NCBI GenBank assembly: GCA_033439255.1
Contig: CM065881.1
Coordinates: 1,054,001 to 1,118,000 of the forward strand
From: Hericium rajendrae
Lineage: Eukaryota; Basidiomycota; Agaricomycetes; Russulales; Hericiaceae
Direction: 5' to 3'
DNA length: 64,000 nt
Both the position numbers and the translations under genes were made by a program. This document shows positions 34,605-44,167 of the stretch, in pieces. How positions within the stretch are numbered: position 1 is the first letter of the stretch; the number at the start of each line of letters is the position of its first letter. The notes below the pieces were generated by a model. The model had not been told where the DNA came from and searched no databases. It was given only the letters and a program-made list of their open reading frames with translations.

Positions 34605-35203
34605 GCCGCAGCTCATGCCGAAGCCCGTGATCGCCAGCGTCCCGCCGAGGCCTTCATCGCGCTCTCAATGGAAGACTGTCTGGAGACCTCCTCAGTTTTC
34701 ATAACAACCAGATCAATGGCCCGGCAAGAACCCGCACCGCAGGAGCAGTCCGTCCCGCGCAGCCCAACCCCCATTCCTTCCACCGCAGCCCATTCGGACC
34801 CTACGCAAGCTTCGGAAGCCGTTCGTTCGTTCCCACTAATCCGTCTACCAGACGACTTCTTGCGGGAATTCCACGAGGCATACGTTGAGGACCCAGCCTT
34901 CAAGATGAAATGTATCCAGGGTCCACCATTTTTAACGTCCAACATCTACAGCCTTACACGGCTTCTCCGCCCGACTTCGGCGATCGAGCCACTTTGGAGG
35001 ACACACGCCGCGATCGACCCCCCTCGGAGGAATTCGAGGTCGAAAAAATTGTGGCCCACAGGCACAATAACCGCACCGGTAACCTCGAATTTCTGGTCCG
35101 ATGGTCGGGGTATTCCCCACTATACGACATGTGGTTATCCAGTCGCGATTTGCGCAACGCGCCTATAGAGCTCTTTTCTTACCGAAAGGCTCACGGCCTT
35201 TGA
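34605..35203 (+). mobile_element. Gutted Ty3/Gypsy pol: linker fused to chromodomain
   Basis: One frame (to about 34,910) reads SVFITTRSMARQEPAP and DDFLREFHEAYVEDPAFK, typical of the stretch between RNase H and integrase in basidiomycete Gypsy elements. The other frame (34,910-35,203) reads FNVQHLQPYTASPPDFGDR and then a chromodomain (EEFEVEKIVAHR, LEFLVRWSGYSPLYDMW). The integrase core that should lie between is deleted. Protease, reverse transcriptase and RNase H are absent upstream. The chromodomain, which targets insertion to chromatin, ends at a stop at 35,203. Confidence 0.75.
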
Positions 35204-35413
35204 CGGGCCGAACGGACCGAACGGGCCGCATGGCCCGCATGGCCCGCACGACGCGCCTTTCGATTCAGCCACAACTGTACAGTTTATGTAGCGAAGCTTG
35301 AATGTACATAGAGGCGCGTCTCGCTATCTATAGCACTTACCCATCTTCTTTCCCAATCAGACCGTCGTGAAGGGCTCCCCCTCACAACGTGCTCTCCCTT
35401 TCCTCGTTTCTCT

Positions 35414-38005
35414 ATGTCTACCCATTCTATCTCCCGCACGCGCATCGACGAAGTCGCCTGGGTCCGAATATGGACCGACCGACCTCCCCCGGCCTCCTTC
35501 CCCGCTCTCGACGGCCCTAACCCCACGTTCAACTCGACGACTGGCCTTTTCCACCCCTGGGACTGGGTCAAGGATCCTGACTGGGCCGACTTCAACACGC
35601 CGTGGCGGCCATTCATTCCCTCAGCACCTCCAGCCGGCCTCGTCTTTACGTCGGACATGAACTGGGCGTATCTCTCCCACTCCCACGAAGGTGTCGCACG
35701 CTGGGACATCGCCGTCAGCAAGTACTATGTCCCGGAGGACATCACAGGTTCGTACGCTCGCGCCAAGACCTGGCTGGAGAGCCACCTCGTCACTCTCCGG
35801 CAGCTGTGTAACGTCACCATTCCTCCCCCACCACCTCTTCGCTCTGCAGTGGCCTTCAGCGTCCTTCGGCGGGATTCCCCCGAGGCGCTGGAGGCGGAGG
35901 TTTGGCGATATCGCCGAGACCTCCTGGACTGGTTCGGGTACTTCCAATGGGCGTTACTGGGCTATCATCCGGAATGGCCAACTCTGCCCGTCTTCCAATC
36001 ACACCCTACGTTCCTGGACTTCGCCACCCGGTATCTCTACCGCGCCCCCCCTCGAGGTGTCTCTATCAAAACGGCGGCTTTTCCCTCATGGCCCGAGCCA
36101 TGGCGACAGGTTTTCCGACGCTGGCTCGCCCTTGAAGTCCCCATCAATTATCCCTGGAACGCCGCCTTCGCCGAGGACCGCCATTTCTTAGAACTTCGCC
36201 CGTCTACTTACCCGGCCTCCTGGCGCCGCATCGATTGTACACTCCCCAAGATGCAACGAGTCCTCGCCGACGACCTCGATGCCACCGCGGGACTTTGCCC
36301 CGCCACCAACGAGGAGTCGAAAGTATGGAACTCCCTCCTCCACTACCGCGAATACGCGAATGTGGAGGACTACATTAACATCCGCGTCCATTACCGGTCT
36401 GCCCCTATCAGTCGCGCCAACCCCTTCGACGACAACGACGATGACGACGAGTTCCCAGAACCGAAAGGGCGCTATCAGTTCCGCTTCGCGACCTTGCAGT
36501 CCCTGCTGCGGGACTCCCCAGCCATGCATCAATGGCGCCTTCGACAGCCTCGCCCTCCGGTCGCCGTGACACCCCGTCCGAGTACGCCCGCCCAGCCCGA
36601 CGTGAACTCCTCTGGCCCAGCCTCCGCGTCGACCACAGTCCCGCCCATGCCCGCCTCAAACTACGCACCGCTTTCTGACGCCGCCCCACCTCAGCCTGCG
36701 ACCCCAGATATCCCAGCTCCAACCGCGGCTCCATCACACGTGGACGCCGACAACGTCTCCCTAGGCAGTGCGGACGACATTGCTACACCCTTCATCGCTG
36801 ACCCAGTGTCCGGAGGGTCCTCCCTCGCACAGGCCGGTCCCGACCAGGATGAAGCACCATTCACGCCCGAAGGGTTTCCCCTCGGGCCCCAAATCGCCTC
36901 CACGTCCGCAGTCCAACTCGGAGGGCCCTCCCCCGAGCTGACAGCGGCCGTACCTCCTTCGCACGACCCGATGGAATCGTCACCTGAGCAACCAGCTCTT
37001 CAACATGACGAACACGTCCCTGACCAGGACATCGAAATGACCGCCGCGGACAGTGTCGTCTTCGACCCCCCGCAAACATTCTCGGCGTTCTGGGTGACGG
37101 TTACGGCCAACGACGACCACCTCGCCACCGCCCACGAGGTCGCGCCGGGCCTTTTCTTCGACATTGCATGGGAGTTCCTCTCCGAGATCACAGTCTCCAT
37201 CCCTCCTTTCACGGAGGCCAGGCTCATCCAGGCCATGGAACGGAACCCGTCCCACTCCGCCCTCGACCTCATCAAGCTTATGCTCCGGCTCGGCATGCGC
37301 TTTCACATCGCATGGTCGCCAGAGTGGGGAACATCATGGACGGCCTCCCATCTTCGGGGAACGCAGCTGCCCCTTCCGACGTACCTTGCCGATGCCCCTC
37401 GCCCCTTGGGACCTGCCAACATTCCCCCTCACGAGCTCTGCGCCAGGTACATCGAGCGCGCGGAAGAAATCTGCCGCCGCCCTTGTAACGCCCGCCTGCT
37501 TCGATACGGGGGCCTAATCTGGCGCATTGTCATGCAGTTCGGAGGAGAGGACTTAGCGTCCGACGTCCTTAGTGGCCCAGCCGCCACGTACATCAATAAT
37601 GACTGGTTCTTCACGGGCGAGGATGGCAGCCACTGCGACAACCCCACGGCCTGGCAAGACGACCCCGTCGTCACAGAAATCCTGGGTACCAGCCCGTACA
37701 GTGCAGCCCCCACTTTGTGGCCAAACCCAGACTCCTGGGAACGCGGTGTTGCCTGGGCTGGTCGTTGGAATGCCCGTGCGGAGCAGTGGTTCATGCGACG
37801 CTGGAGCGACATCCTCGTTCATGTCGCCAAACCTCGTACACCGGGGACCTGGCGGGACGAACTCCGAGGTCATAATAGCGGCGTCCGCAAAGACCTCAAC
37901 ATGCGTTTGGAACTGCCCGCTCGTCTGCCTCAGATGCGCGCCGCCGCCCTGTCTCAGCTCGCTGACTCGCCTCTCACGCAGCAGGGCCGTCTCGCTCTTT
38001 TCTAA
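35414..38005 (+). CDS. Large single-exon ORF carried at the 3' end of a Gypsy element (863 aa)
   Basis: An uninterrupted 863-codon frame starts at ATG 35,414 (MSTHSISRTRIDEVAW) and lies between a Gypsy chromodomain (stop 35,203) and a polypurine tract plus LTR (38,038 on). It is therefore in the position of an extra ORF downstream of pol. Residues 1-300 are W/P/Y-rich and look folded (WVKDPDWADFN, DWFGYFQWALLGYHPEWP, VFRRWLALEVPINYPWN). Residues of about 340-560 form an acidic Pro/Ala/Ser linker (DDNDDDDEFPEPKG). Residues 560-863 form a second W-rich folded part (WRIVMQFGGEDLASD, WERGVAWAGRWNARAEQWF). No envelope features such as signal peptide or transmembrane segment are seen. Long open frame and balanced codon use suggest recent selection. 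Function unknown. Confidence 0.75.
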   Translation: MSTHSISRTRIDEVAWVRIWTDRPPPASFPALDGPNPTFNSTTGLFHPWDWVKDPDWADFNTPWRPFIPSAPPAGLVFTSDMNWAYLSHSHEGVARWDIAVSKYYVPEDITGSYARAKTWLESHLVTLRQLCNVTIPPPPPLRSAVAFSVLRRDSPEALEAEVWRYRRDLLDWFGYFQWALLGYHPEWPTLPVFQSHPTFLDFATRYLYRAPPRGVSIKTAAFPSWPEPWRQVFRRWLALEVPINYPWNAAFAEDRHFLELRPSTYPASWRRIDCTLPKMQRVLADDLDATAGLCPATNEESKVWNSLLHYREYANVEDYINIRVHYRSAPISRANPFDDNDDDDEFPEPKGRYQFRFATLQSLLRDSPAMHQWRLRQPRPPVAVTPRPSTPAQPDVNSSGPASASTTVPPMPASNYAPLSDAAPPQPATPDIPAPTAAPSHVDADNVSLGSADDIATPFIADPVSGGSSLAQAGPDQDEAPFTPEGFPLGPQIASTSAVQLGGPSPELTAAVPPSHDPMESSPEQPALQHDEHVPDQDIEMTAADSVVFDPPQTFSAFWVTVTANDDHLATAHEVAPGLFFDIAWEFLSEITVSIPPFTEARLIQAMERNPSHSALDLIKLMLRLGMRFHIAWSPEWGTSWTASHLRGTQLPLPTYLADAPRPLGPANIPPHELCARYIERAEEICRRPCNARLLRYGGLIWRIVMQFGGEDLASDVLSGPAATYINNDWFFTGEDGSHCDNPTAWQDDPVVTEILGTSPYSAAPTLWPNPDSWERGVAWAGRWNARAEQWFMRRWSDILVHVAKPRTPGTWRDELRGHNSGVRKDLNMRLELPARLPQMRAAALSQLADSPLTQQGRLALF

Positions 38006-38037
38006 TATTGCGACTCGCGCCGGTTGCTTGAGCGAAC

Positions 38038-38541
38038 ACGGGGGGGCTCTGTAACGGGACGTCCGAAGACCGGACCGGTCGGGCCGCGGGACGCGTCGCT
38101 GATTAAGGAAGGAGTCTTCGCTATAGCTAGATGTTTTGTATGTACGAACAAATAAAGACGACTTATCTTTCTTGCATCATCCATCGTCTGACGTGTCTCG
38201 TTCCACTTCCTCTTCTCTTCTCGTCTTCCTCTCTGTTTCGCTTCTATAGGAAGGACTTAGGTGAGTCTTCTGCAGGCCGACTCTCCTCTCCCTTCCGGTT
38301 GTCGACTCGAAGGGATCCCTCCTCGAGTCGGCAGCTTGGTCTCGCTAACGTTTGACACGTGTAGGCTTCCCTGCGGCTGCTCGTCCCTCGCCAGCCAGCC
38401 GCGCCTCACACTCGTCGCCTGCTCCTGTCAAAAGGGTTCTCCCTTCGACGATGAAAATTCCTCGTCCTCCGGCTCGTCGTGAACCACTAGTCAGCTCTCC
38501 CCGCGGAGGTGTCCCCGACATGTAGCGTTTCAAGCGTTACA
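38038..38541 (+). mobile_element. Polypurine tract and 3' LTR of a Gypsy element
   Basis: ACGGGGGGCTC at about 38,039-38,049 is a polypurine tract. The LTR starts TGTAACG at 38,050 and ends CGTTACA at 38,541, perfect 7-bp inverted ends, 492 bp long. An AATAAA at 38,151 lies inside. It follows the 863-codon ORF by 33 bp. No matching 5' LTR was found upstream, so the element is 5' truncated or rearranged. Confidence 0.75.
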
Positions 38542-39126
38542 CGAGCCTCGTTGCTATGGCAATGAGGATCATTCGTCACGGTGCGTCCTCCCCGCCTCCC
38601 GTCCTGCGTGTGCACGCCTGCATGCATACGCACTAGACGTGCAACCCCATGAGTAGCCTTGCCAGTGCGGGCGCGGTGCGCACGGCTGCGCCAGTCTGCT
38701 GCCACCCATACCCACGCCAGCGCGTGACCCACGCATTGCGTATGGTCACGCATCTCGCGCATGGCCTCACATTTCGCGCATGGCCGCGCGTCTTGCGCAC
38801 GACCCTCGGCGTCTCGTGCGCAACCCCACCTTTGCGTGCGTGATTTGGGCATCGCGTATACGGCCCCCCACCTCGCACACCAACCCGTCTGCGCGTGCAC
38901 GGCCCAGCTGATGTAGGCATGGCTCAGGCCACGCATGCAGGGTGTATATAGCCCCGACAACGCGCGCACGGTCGCGCACGGTCGTGACAGTGCACGCACG
39001 CCGGTGTACGGCCCAGCCGTTTGGCGCACGGCCTCTCCACCTCGAGGGCATCGAACCAGGCCGTCTCGAGCCCATACCCAGCATCGTGCCCTCACTGACT
39101 CATACCACCGCCACCCCACACGCCTA
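38542..39126. other. GC-rich low-complexity stretch
   Basis: Recurrent CGCGCAYGGCC and TGCGCACGRCC motifs at about 38,690-39,030 give a loose, imperfect repeat. Open frames over it on both strands are compositional. Confidence 0.4.
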
Positions 39127-39774
39127 GCTACATCGATCGAAGATATCGAGAAGGATCTCGCGCGCATACGCAAGACGGCGGAGGACGAGGGCTGGGAGGA
39201 AGGCTGCGATGCCGGGATGCTACTCGGACGAGGGAGAAGATATCAGGAAGGATACGACGCCGCGAAATGCGAGGTGAGCACCACGCGCAGCGTCCCCAAC
39301 GGCCTCGACATGTCCCCGAACCCCACATCAGTATCGACCTCCCGCACCGACCCCGCACTCGACATTCGACGTTCCGCACTGCCCGACCAACTGCCCACCC
39401 TCGGATTTGAACCGAGGCAACCCCTGGCAGTCCCCGCGGATGAACGCGCAAGCCTGAACACAACCCCAGTGCCAAGCAGACCCCCGCAATTTGTGGCAAT
39501 ATCACTCTTCGAGATCCACCCGGATCTCTTGCAGGAAATCGCGGAGCAAAACACGCGCAGGGCTCGAAGAATGAAGGGCCGTGCACAAGGTTACAACGAA
39601 GGTTTAGAGGCAGAGATGAAGGAAGAGACGAAGGAAGGGAGGCCGAGAAGAAGGATATCGCGAGGGATTAGGGGCAGGGAGGAAGATGGGTGTAATGGAG
39701 GGCCGAGATCGCGGATTCGCCGAAGGAAAGTCCGTAGGAGTGCAGGCAGGGCACGTACTCGAACGCGTCGAGGT
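39127..39774 (+). pseudogene. EG-repeat (Gly/Glu-rich) protein gene with frameshifts
   Basis: The text SIEDIEKDLARIRKTAEDEGWEEGCDAG and YQEGYDAAKCE resembles mushroom proteins with long xEGYxxG repeats. Near the 3' end the repeat continues only by moving one base back twice. GYNEGLE lies in the first frame, GRDEGRDEGREA in the second, and REEGYREGLGAGRKMG, GRDRGFAEGKSVGV in the third. Each joint is a GAGGC where GAGGGC would keep the frame, so each is a one-base loss in a G run. The 3' part ends in a GTACGT donor at 39,775 and meets the minisatellite at about 39,812, so the end of the gene is missing. Confidence 0.5.
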
Positions 39775-39811
39775 ACGTTGTATTAGCGCCCCTCCGTGGT
39801 CCACCGTCTCC

Positions 39812-40075
39812 CCCTGGAGGGATGCATCCGTCCTCGGCCGGAGGGATGCATCCGTCCTCGGCTGGAGGGATGCATCCGTCCCCCGCTGGAGGGATGCATC
39901 CGTCCCCCGCTGGAGGGATGCATCCGTCCCCCGCTGGAGGGATGCATCCGTCCCTCGCTGGAGGGATGCATCCGTCCCCCGCTGGAGGGATGCATCCGTC
40001 CTCGGCTGGAGGGATGCATCTGCCCTCGGCTGGAGGGATGTATCTATCCCTAACTGATGATTATGATGGATGCAT
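39812..40075. repeat. Foldback minisatellite element, copy 2
   Basis: About nine units of about 25 bp (GGAGGGATGCATCCGTCCYC with CGCT or CGGCT joins) run from 39,816 to about 40,050. The right edge reads CTAACTGATGATTATGATGG, matching the terminal inverted repeat of copy 3. The left inverted repeat is absent, so the element is truncated on the side facing the EG-repeat gene. Confidence 0.8.
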
Positions 40076-40148
40076 GTATATACCATTTTTATATTAATTT
40101 AGAATCTACAAATTTGAACTGGAGAGATCTCTAGATGTTCAGTTAGAT

Positions 40149-40327
40149 GACTAGATGTTCAGTTGGATGGATACATCCATCATGATTATAAGTTATGGAG
40201 GGATGCATCCATCCTTAGCTGGAGGGATGCATCTGTCCTTAGCTGGAGGGATGCATCTGTCCTCACCCCTGGAGGGATGCATCCATCTTTAACTTATGAT
40301 CATGATGGATATATCCAACCAACTGAA
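40149..40327. repeat. Foldback minisatellite element, copy 3, both ends present
   Basis: The left end (from 40,151, TTCAGTTGGATGGATAC, then ATCCATCATGATTATAAGTT) is an imperfect inverted copy of the right end (to 40,327, AACTTATGATCATGATGG, then ATATCCAACCAACTGAA), about 50 bp each. Only four ATGCAT core units lie between them. This copy therefore defines the element: a small foldback or MITE-like unit with an expandable minisatellite core. A second partial left end (CTAGATGTTCAGTTAGATGA) lies just outside at about 40,131. Confidence 0.8.
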
Positions 40328-40378
40328 TTCCCTCCTACGTCAGCCAGGACAAAAGAGCCCTGCCGCTTTCCGTTTCAG

Positions 40379-40565
40379 TCCACAAGAAGCTACACACGTG
40401 CTGGTACGGAGAGGCTGTTGTCTTCCGTCACGCCGTGCACTCCGACCGGCTGATCAACCTCAGAAGTGGGGATGCAAAATCGGCTTGGGATGCATTGAAA
40501 ATGTAAGTCGATCTCAAACTTGATAACCTCCGCTAACCATCCACAGAATCATCAATGGTCTTTGA
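40379..40565 (+). pseudogene. 3' end of an unknown gene, 5' side lost at the minisatellite
   Basis: After a TTTCAG acceptor an exon-like stretch (40,379-40,502) encodes HKKLHTCWYGEAVVFRH and SGDAKSAWDALK. It splices by a 44-nt intron (GTAAGT...CCACAG) to a short exon ending at a TGA (40,563-40,565). Upstream coding sequence stops at the foldback element. Family not recognised. Confidence 0.3.
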
Positions 40566-40738
40566 GATGCCCGAAATCTTCTAATGCATCTGGACTGTAC
40601 AAAAATTCTGACTTTCGAAAAATACTACTATGTCTGAAAATGTAATATTAAATACCTATCTATGACTGTCCCGAACATGAACTTTTCGAGCAGTAGCGTG
40701 ACCCACCATGACAAACCAACTCTAACTTCACTCTCATC

Positions 40739-41792
40739 ATGTCGAGTTCTGTAACTTCTCGAGGACGCTCTCTCTGTGAAAGTTATGCCTCCACAAACAG
40801 TCTACTTAACGGAAAGCATCAACGATTCGTGCTCTTCCCTATTGCTGAAGATAAGGTACGTCCTCGTAGCCCAGCGCCTATGCCATGACCTATAACTCCA
40901 AACAGGTCTGGAGCCTATACAAGGCTGCACAGTCGAACTTCTGGACGTCCGAATCTATTTCAGTTAGCACGCCAACTCACATCAATCTTTCCCCGCTGAT
41001 TATAGCTTTAATCACACACTATGCCATCGCTTCCTCGCCCGACTCTGCATATCAACAACTTCTTAGACTCCTGACGGCCGATATCGAGCTCACCGAAGTG
41101 CGCTGCATCCTGGGATTCCACTCCATGGCTATCAACATACACCTGGAAAGCAGTTGTTACATGACTGCGAAGTGCTGTTCTGGAGATATACAACAGGCCT
41201 CGATCTTTTCGGACGCACGGCTTTCCACCTACACAACTGTCAGAGAGAAATGGATGACGCGAAACTTCCATCGAAGTGATTCTACGTTTCAACATGCCGC
41301 TTTGCTGCTCGTCGCATCAACTATCTTTTTCTCCAATCTCTGGACTTCCTGTGCAATCTATGGCGAACAAAGCAGGTCTTCCATTCTGGCTACATGGACA
41401 CGAAACTGTACAACCGACATGCTTCTGGTATCGGAATTCTCGCTGCACATCATCAACATTCTAAATGTCCCAGATGGACACACAAAAATTGCCAGCCTAA
41501 TAGCCGACGCGGTGAAGATCGAGGTACATGCTCTAAAAGGTGAACCATCCTGCGACGTCCGTATGAACGAATTCTCAATTTTGCAGAGTTGTGGAAAACA
41601 GAACACGAAACCACTGACCTCTTTCACCTTCGCGAAACCGTCTTTAAGCGTGCCAATACACTCCGCGCCACCCTGGGCATTCCCAAGTCGCATGCCGCAA
41701 TTCTGCCATCCGCGGAAGTGCGTTGCAATCCAGACGGACACAATCAGGCCAATTCTGACTTAAACCCACCTAAGTCCAACTTTCTCACTTAA
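40739..41792 (+). CDS. Divergent ribonucleotide reductase small-subunit homologue lacking metal ligands (312 aa)
   Basis: Exons 40739-40855, 40906-41523 and 41589-41792 join in phase. The text tracks the class I RNR small subunit (R2): RFVLFPIAEDKVWSLYKAAQ and FWTSE, then LTEVRCILGFHSMAINIH, VASTIFFSNLW, LHIINIL, and a final helix. R2 forms a ferritin-like fold with a di-iron site and a tyrosyl radical. Here four carboxylate ligands are replaced: D in EEVDLS by S, E in MENIH by I, E in VEGIFF by S, E in DEGLH by F. Both histidines stay; the radical tyrosine position holds S. The protein is also about 80 residues shorter than usual. It is either a pseudoenzyme, as Rnr4 partly is in yeast, or a decaying copy with an intact frame. 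Confidence 0.7.
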
Positions 41793-41882
41793 ACCCACCT
41801 ACGTCCAACTTTCCTTCTCCATTTCTACCGTCACATTATCACAGTCGCCTGTTCTACTCATATCTCGGCTTCATAGCGCGTC

Positions 41883-42443
41883 ATGAACGTAAGTCCATCC
41901 GTGCGATTCCTGCCCAAAAAAAATACTGACACTACCCAGACATCTTCGAACGGCGTCGTCATACATCCTGACTATTTGTCCAAAATACCGACATCATCTA
42001 GAGAAATCTTCGACTCCTACTTCGACAACTGCAGCCTAACCATAGACGGCACAGGCAAAATTCCCAATTCTGAGCTCCTGTCCATTCTTCTAAGCGGACC
42101 TTGTGTCAACATTGCCAACATCTACGACCGACACCCTCTCGACTACGACTGGTACTATTCCTGTTTCGCCACCCATCCCGACATGGCATTCAATCAAGAC
42201 ATAAACAGCATCGCATCGATCGTTCGACGTCTGCCGTTTCCTCCGATCAGAGGTCCAATGATTGTGATCAAAAACGGGCCTTCAGGAGGGCGGTGGAGCT
42301 CGACAGACCACATCAGCACGAAAGCAGTTTCAGATTGTATATGGTGGTATCATGCGGGAGGGATAGACAAGGAGGCGGTTCACAGAGAGCGGGAACTTCT
42401 GCATTTCGTTCATACTTTAAGTACCCACGACGAGGCTGTATAA
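41883..42443 (+). CDS. Hypothetical protein (169 aa)
   Basis: A two-codon first exon (ATGAAC, 41883-41888) is joined by a 51-nt intron (GTAAGT...CCCAG) to a long exon 41940-42443. The protein contains HPDYLSKIPTSSREIFDSYF, IYDRHPLDYDWYYSCFATHPD and ISTKAVSDCIWWYHAGG. It looks folded, with no signal peptide, membrane segment or motif I can name. It follows the R2-like gene by 90 bp in the same direction. Confidence 0.55.
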   Translation: MNVSPSVRFLPKKNTDTTQTSSNGVVIHPDYLSKIPTSSREIFDSYFDNCSLTIDGTGKIPNSELLSILLSGPCVNIANIYDRHPLDYDWYYSCFATHPDMAFNQDINSIASIVRRLPFPPIRGPMIVIKNGPSGGRWSSTDHISTKAVSDCIWWYHAGGIDKEAVHRERELLHFVHTLSTHDEAV

Positions 42444-42533
42444 GCGTGTTCACAGCGTTCTGCTTCCCCCACGGATTATAAGTACTTGCATCTTCTCTAT
42501 GGCAAGTCCACTGCTCCATACCTCAGTCGCAGA

Positions 42534-43442
42534 ATGTCTCCGCGGAGCATACCCACACTGTCCCAAGTCGACACCGATGTCCAGAGAGAAATTCTCTCCC
42601 ACTGCTCCTTCGACTCCCTAGCAATGCTTCGCGCATCTTCTCAGTATTGGCACGACCAGATCAACAACTACATCCAAAGCATCTGGATCATCACTCTCAC
42701 CAAGTTTGTCGTGGACACATCCACATTCCGCGACCTACTTCGGCACACAAGCTCCATCGTTTCCGGATCCCTCATACTTTGGATAATTCTCCAAGGCACA
42801 GGACTCCGAACTTGGCTTCCAGGTGACATGGACCTCTACGTGCCCATCCATGCAGCGGTCATGGTGCTGGAGTATCTCCGTGACAGAGAAGGATATGTTG
42901 CCGCCTACTCAGAGCACGATTTAAGTGGGCTCCCTCTCCGCGGTTATGTCGGGGGCATTGCATCCGTTATCAAACTCCACCATCCCATTCGGGGCACGAA
43001 CATTGACATCGTCATCAGCGTCAGAGCCTCTTCCACCTTTCCACTCACTATGTTTTGGGGCACTCCCGTCATCAATTTCTTCGCCGCGGACTCCTTCTGC
43101 ATAGCTTACCCCAAGTGGACGTTGCGAGGTATGGGTTGCATTAGGCCCACACTCCATGGCGACCGTCGCATTATAGAATGCACCATCAAATATCACAGGC
43201 GTGGTTTCGAATTGCTCACATTCTCGGGAGCAGCAGGAAGGGACCACAGGAGGGTCGGAAGATACTGTCCGCATGACTACAGACGTTTCGACGACGCGGC
43301 ATGCATGTCGTTGTCCTTTATTCCTGGCGCGGCGGTGTTCTCCCCCCAATTCTGCGACATTCGTTGGAGATTTGGAGGAGAACAATGTCTAATCTGCACC
43401 CGAGTCACAGACTTTTCTGTCTTACTTGTACATAATGCTTGA
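42534..43442 (+). CDS. F-box protein with nucleotidyltransferase-like fold (302 aa)
   Basis: A single-exon frame from ATG 42,534 (MSPRSIPTLSQVDTDVQREI; the frame is open upstream but without ATG). An F-box-like N-terminus (VQREILSHCSFDSLAMLRAS, residues of about 14-40) is followed by SGSLILWIILQGTGLRTWLP and GDMDLYVP (about 78-110), then IDIVIS (about 175). GS...DxD...D is the layout of the nucleotidyltransferase superfamily active site, and this combination is, from memory, widespread in Agaricomycetes. Two D in DMD and one in IDIV could bind metal. The substrate is unknown. The F-box would link it to SCF ubiquitin ligase if functional. Confidence 0.6.
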   Translation: MSPRSIPTLSQVDTDVQREILSHCSFDSLAMLRASSQYWHDQINNYIQSIWIITLTKFVVDTSTFRDLLRHTSSIVSGSLILWIILQGTGLRTWLPGDMDLYVPIHAAVMVLEYLRDREGYVAAYSEHDLSGLPLRGYVGGIASVIKLHHPIRGTNIDIVISVRASSTFPLTMFWGTPVINFFAADSFCIAYPKWTLRGMGCIRPTLHGDRRIIECTIKYHRRGFELLTFSGAAGRDHRRVGRYCPHDYRRFDDAACMSLSFIPGAAVFSPQFCDIRWRFGGEQCLICTRVTDFSVLLVHNA

Positions 43443-43694
43443 ACCCCGTTTACGCTTCCATTGTTGCTTAACGATGCACTGTAAATGTCTTACAGCATAG
43501 GTTCCGTTGACAACTTTGACGCTTCCGCTGTCACACTTCACTTGCCGCCTTATAAAAGCCTTCCGAAGTCAAACTGCACCACGATGCTTTGCCCGCAAAA
43601 CACTGGGATGTTCCACCATAAAAAGTATATAGCTAGGTCGCTCTCGGGCTCTACTTTCAAATTACTGGCTTTCATCGCATCATATCCTCTAAAG

Positions 43695-44167
43695 ATGTCT
43701 ACATTGTGTGTACCCATATTCGAGCCTCGAATCTACAAGGTAGACGACAAGGCCACGATTACATTCAACAATAACGCACAGGTGACTATCTGCAATATTC
43801 CGAGTCTCTACCGACTAACGTACAACAGGGCTTGCTGATGACCCACGCTACTGCAGAGGAAACACGTACCTTTAACTGTCCGCCTTCTTCTGGGGAACAG
43901 ACTGTCAAATACAAATTGCCTTCCACCGAATTCGCCATGTCCTCTTTACCAATTGTTCAAGGCAATATTTTTATTAATGTGTCCGTCATCCGTCATCTCC
44001 ATTTTCAGAGAGTTACAGATTCATGTTCATATATGCCTACGCGCTGTCTCACGAAATACCGAGGAGCCGACAGAGTAACTCGAGGAAACACATTTTGCTA
44101 CCCAATGTTCCCGGGTAGCAACTCACATATACACCTTCGCTCGTGGATTTACTACGTCAATAATTAG
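43695..44167 (+). CDS. Small hypothetical protein (141 aa)
   Basis: Exons 43695-43781 and 43829-44167 join in phase by a 47-nt intron (GTGACT...CAACAG). Text includes EPRIYKVDDKATITFNNNAQ and IVQGNIFINVSVIRHLHF. Family not recognised. Confidence 0.4.

Noticed and set aside
35414-38005. Retroviral-type envelope gene
   Set aside because: Position fits but no signal peptide, transmembrane helix or cleavage-site region is visible.
39604-40097. Repeat-peptide frames over minisatellite copy 2
   Set aside because: Same reason as at 907-1378.
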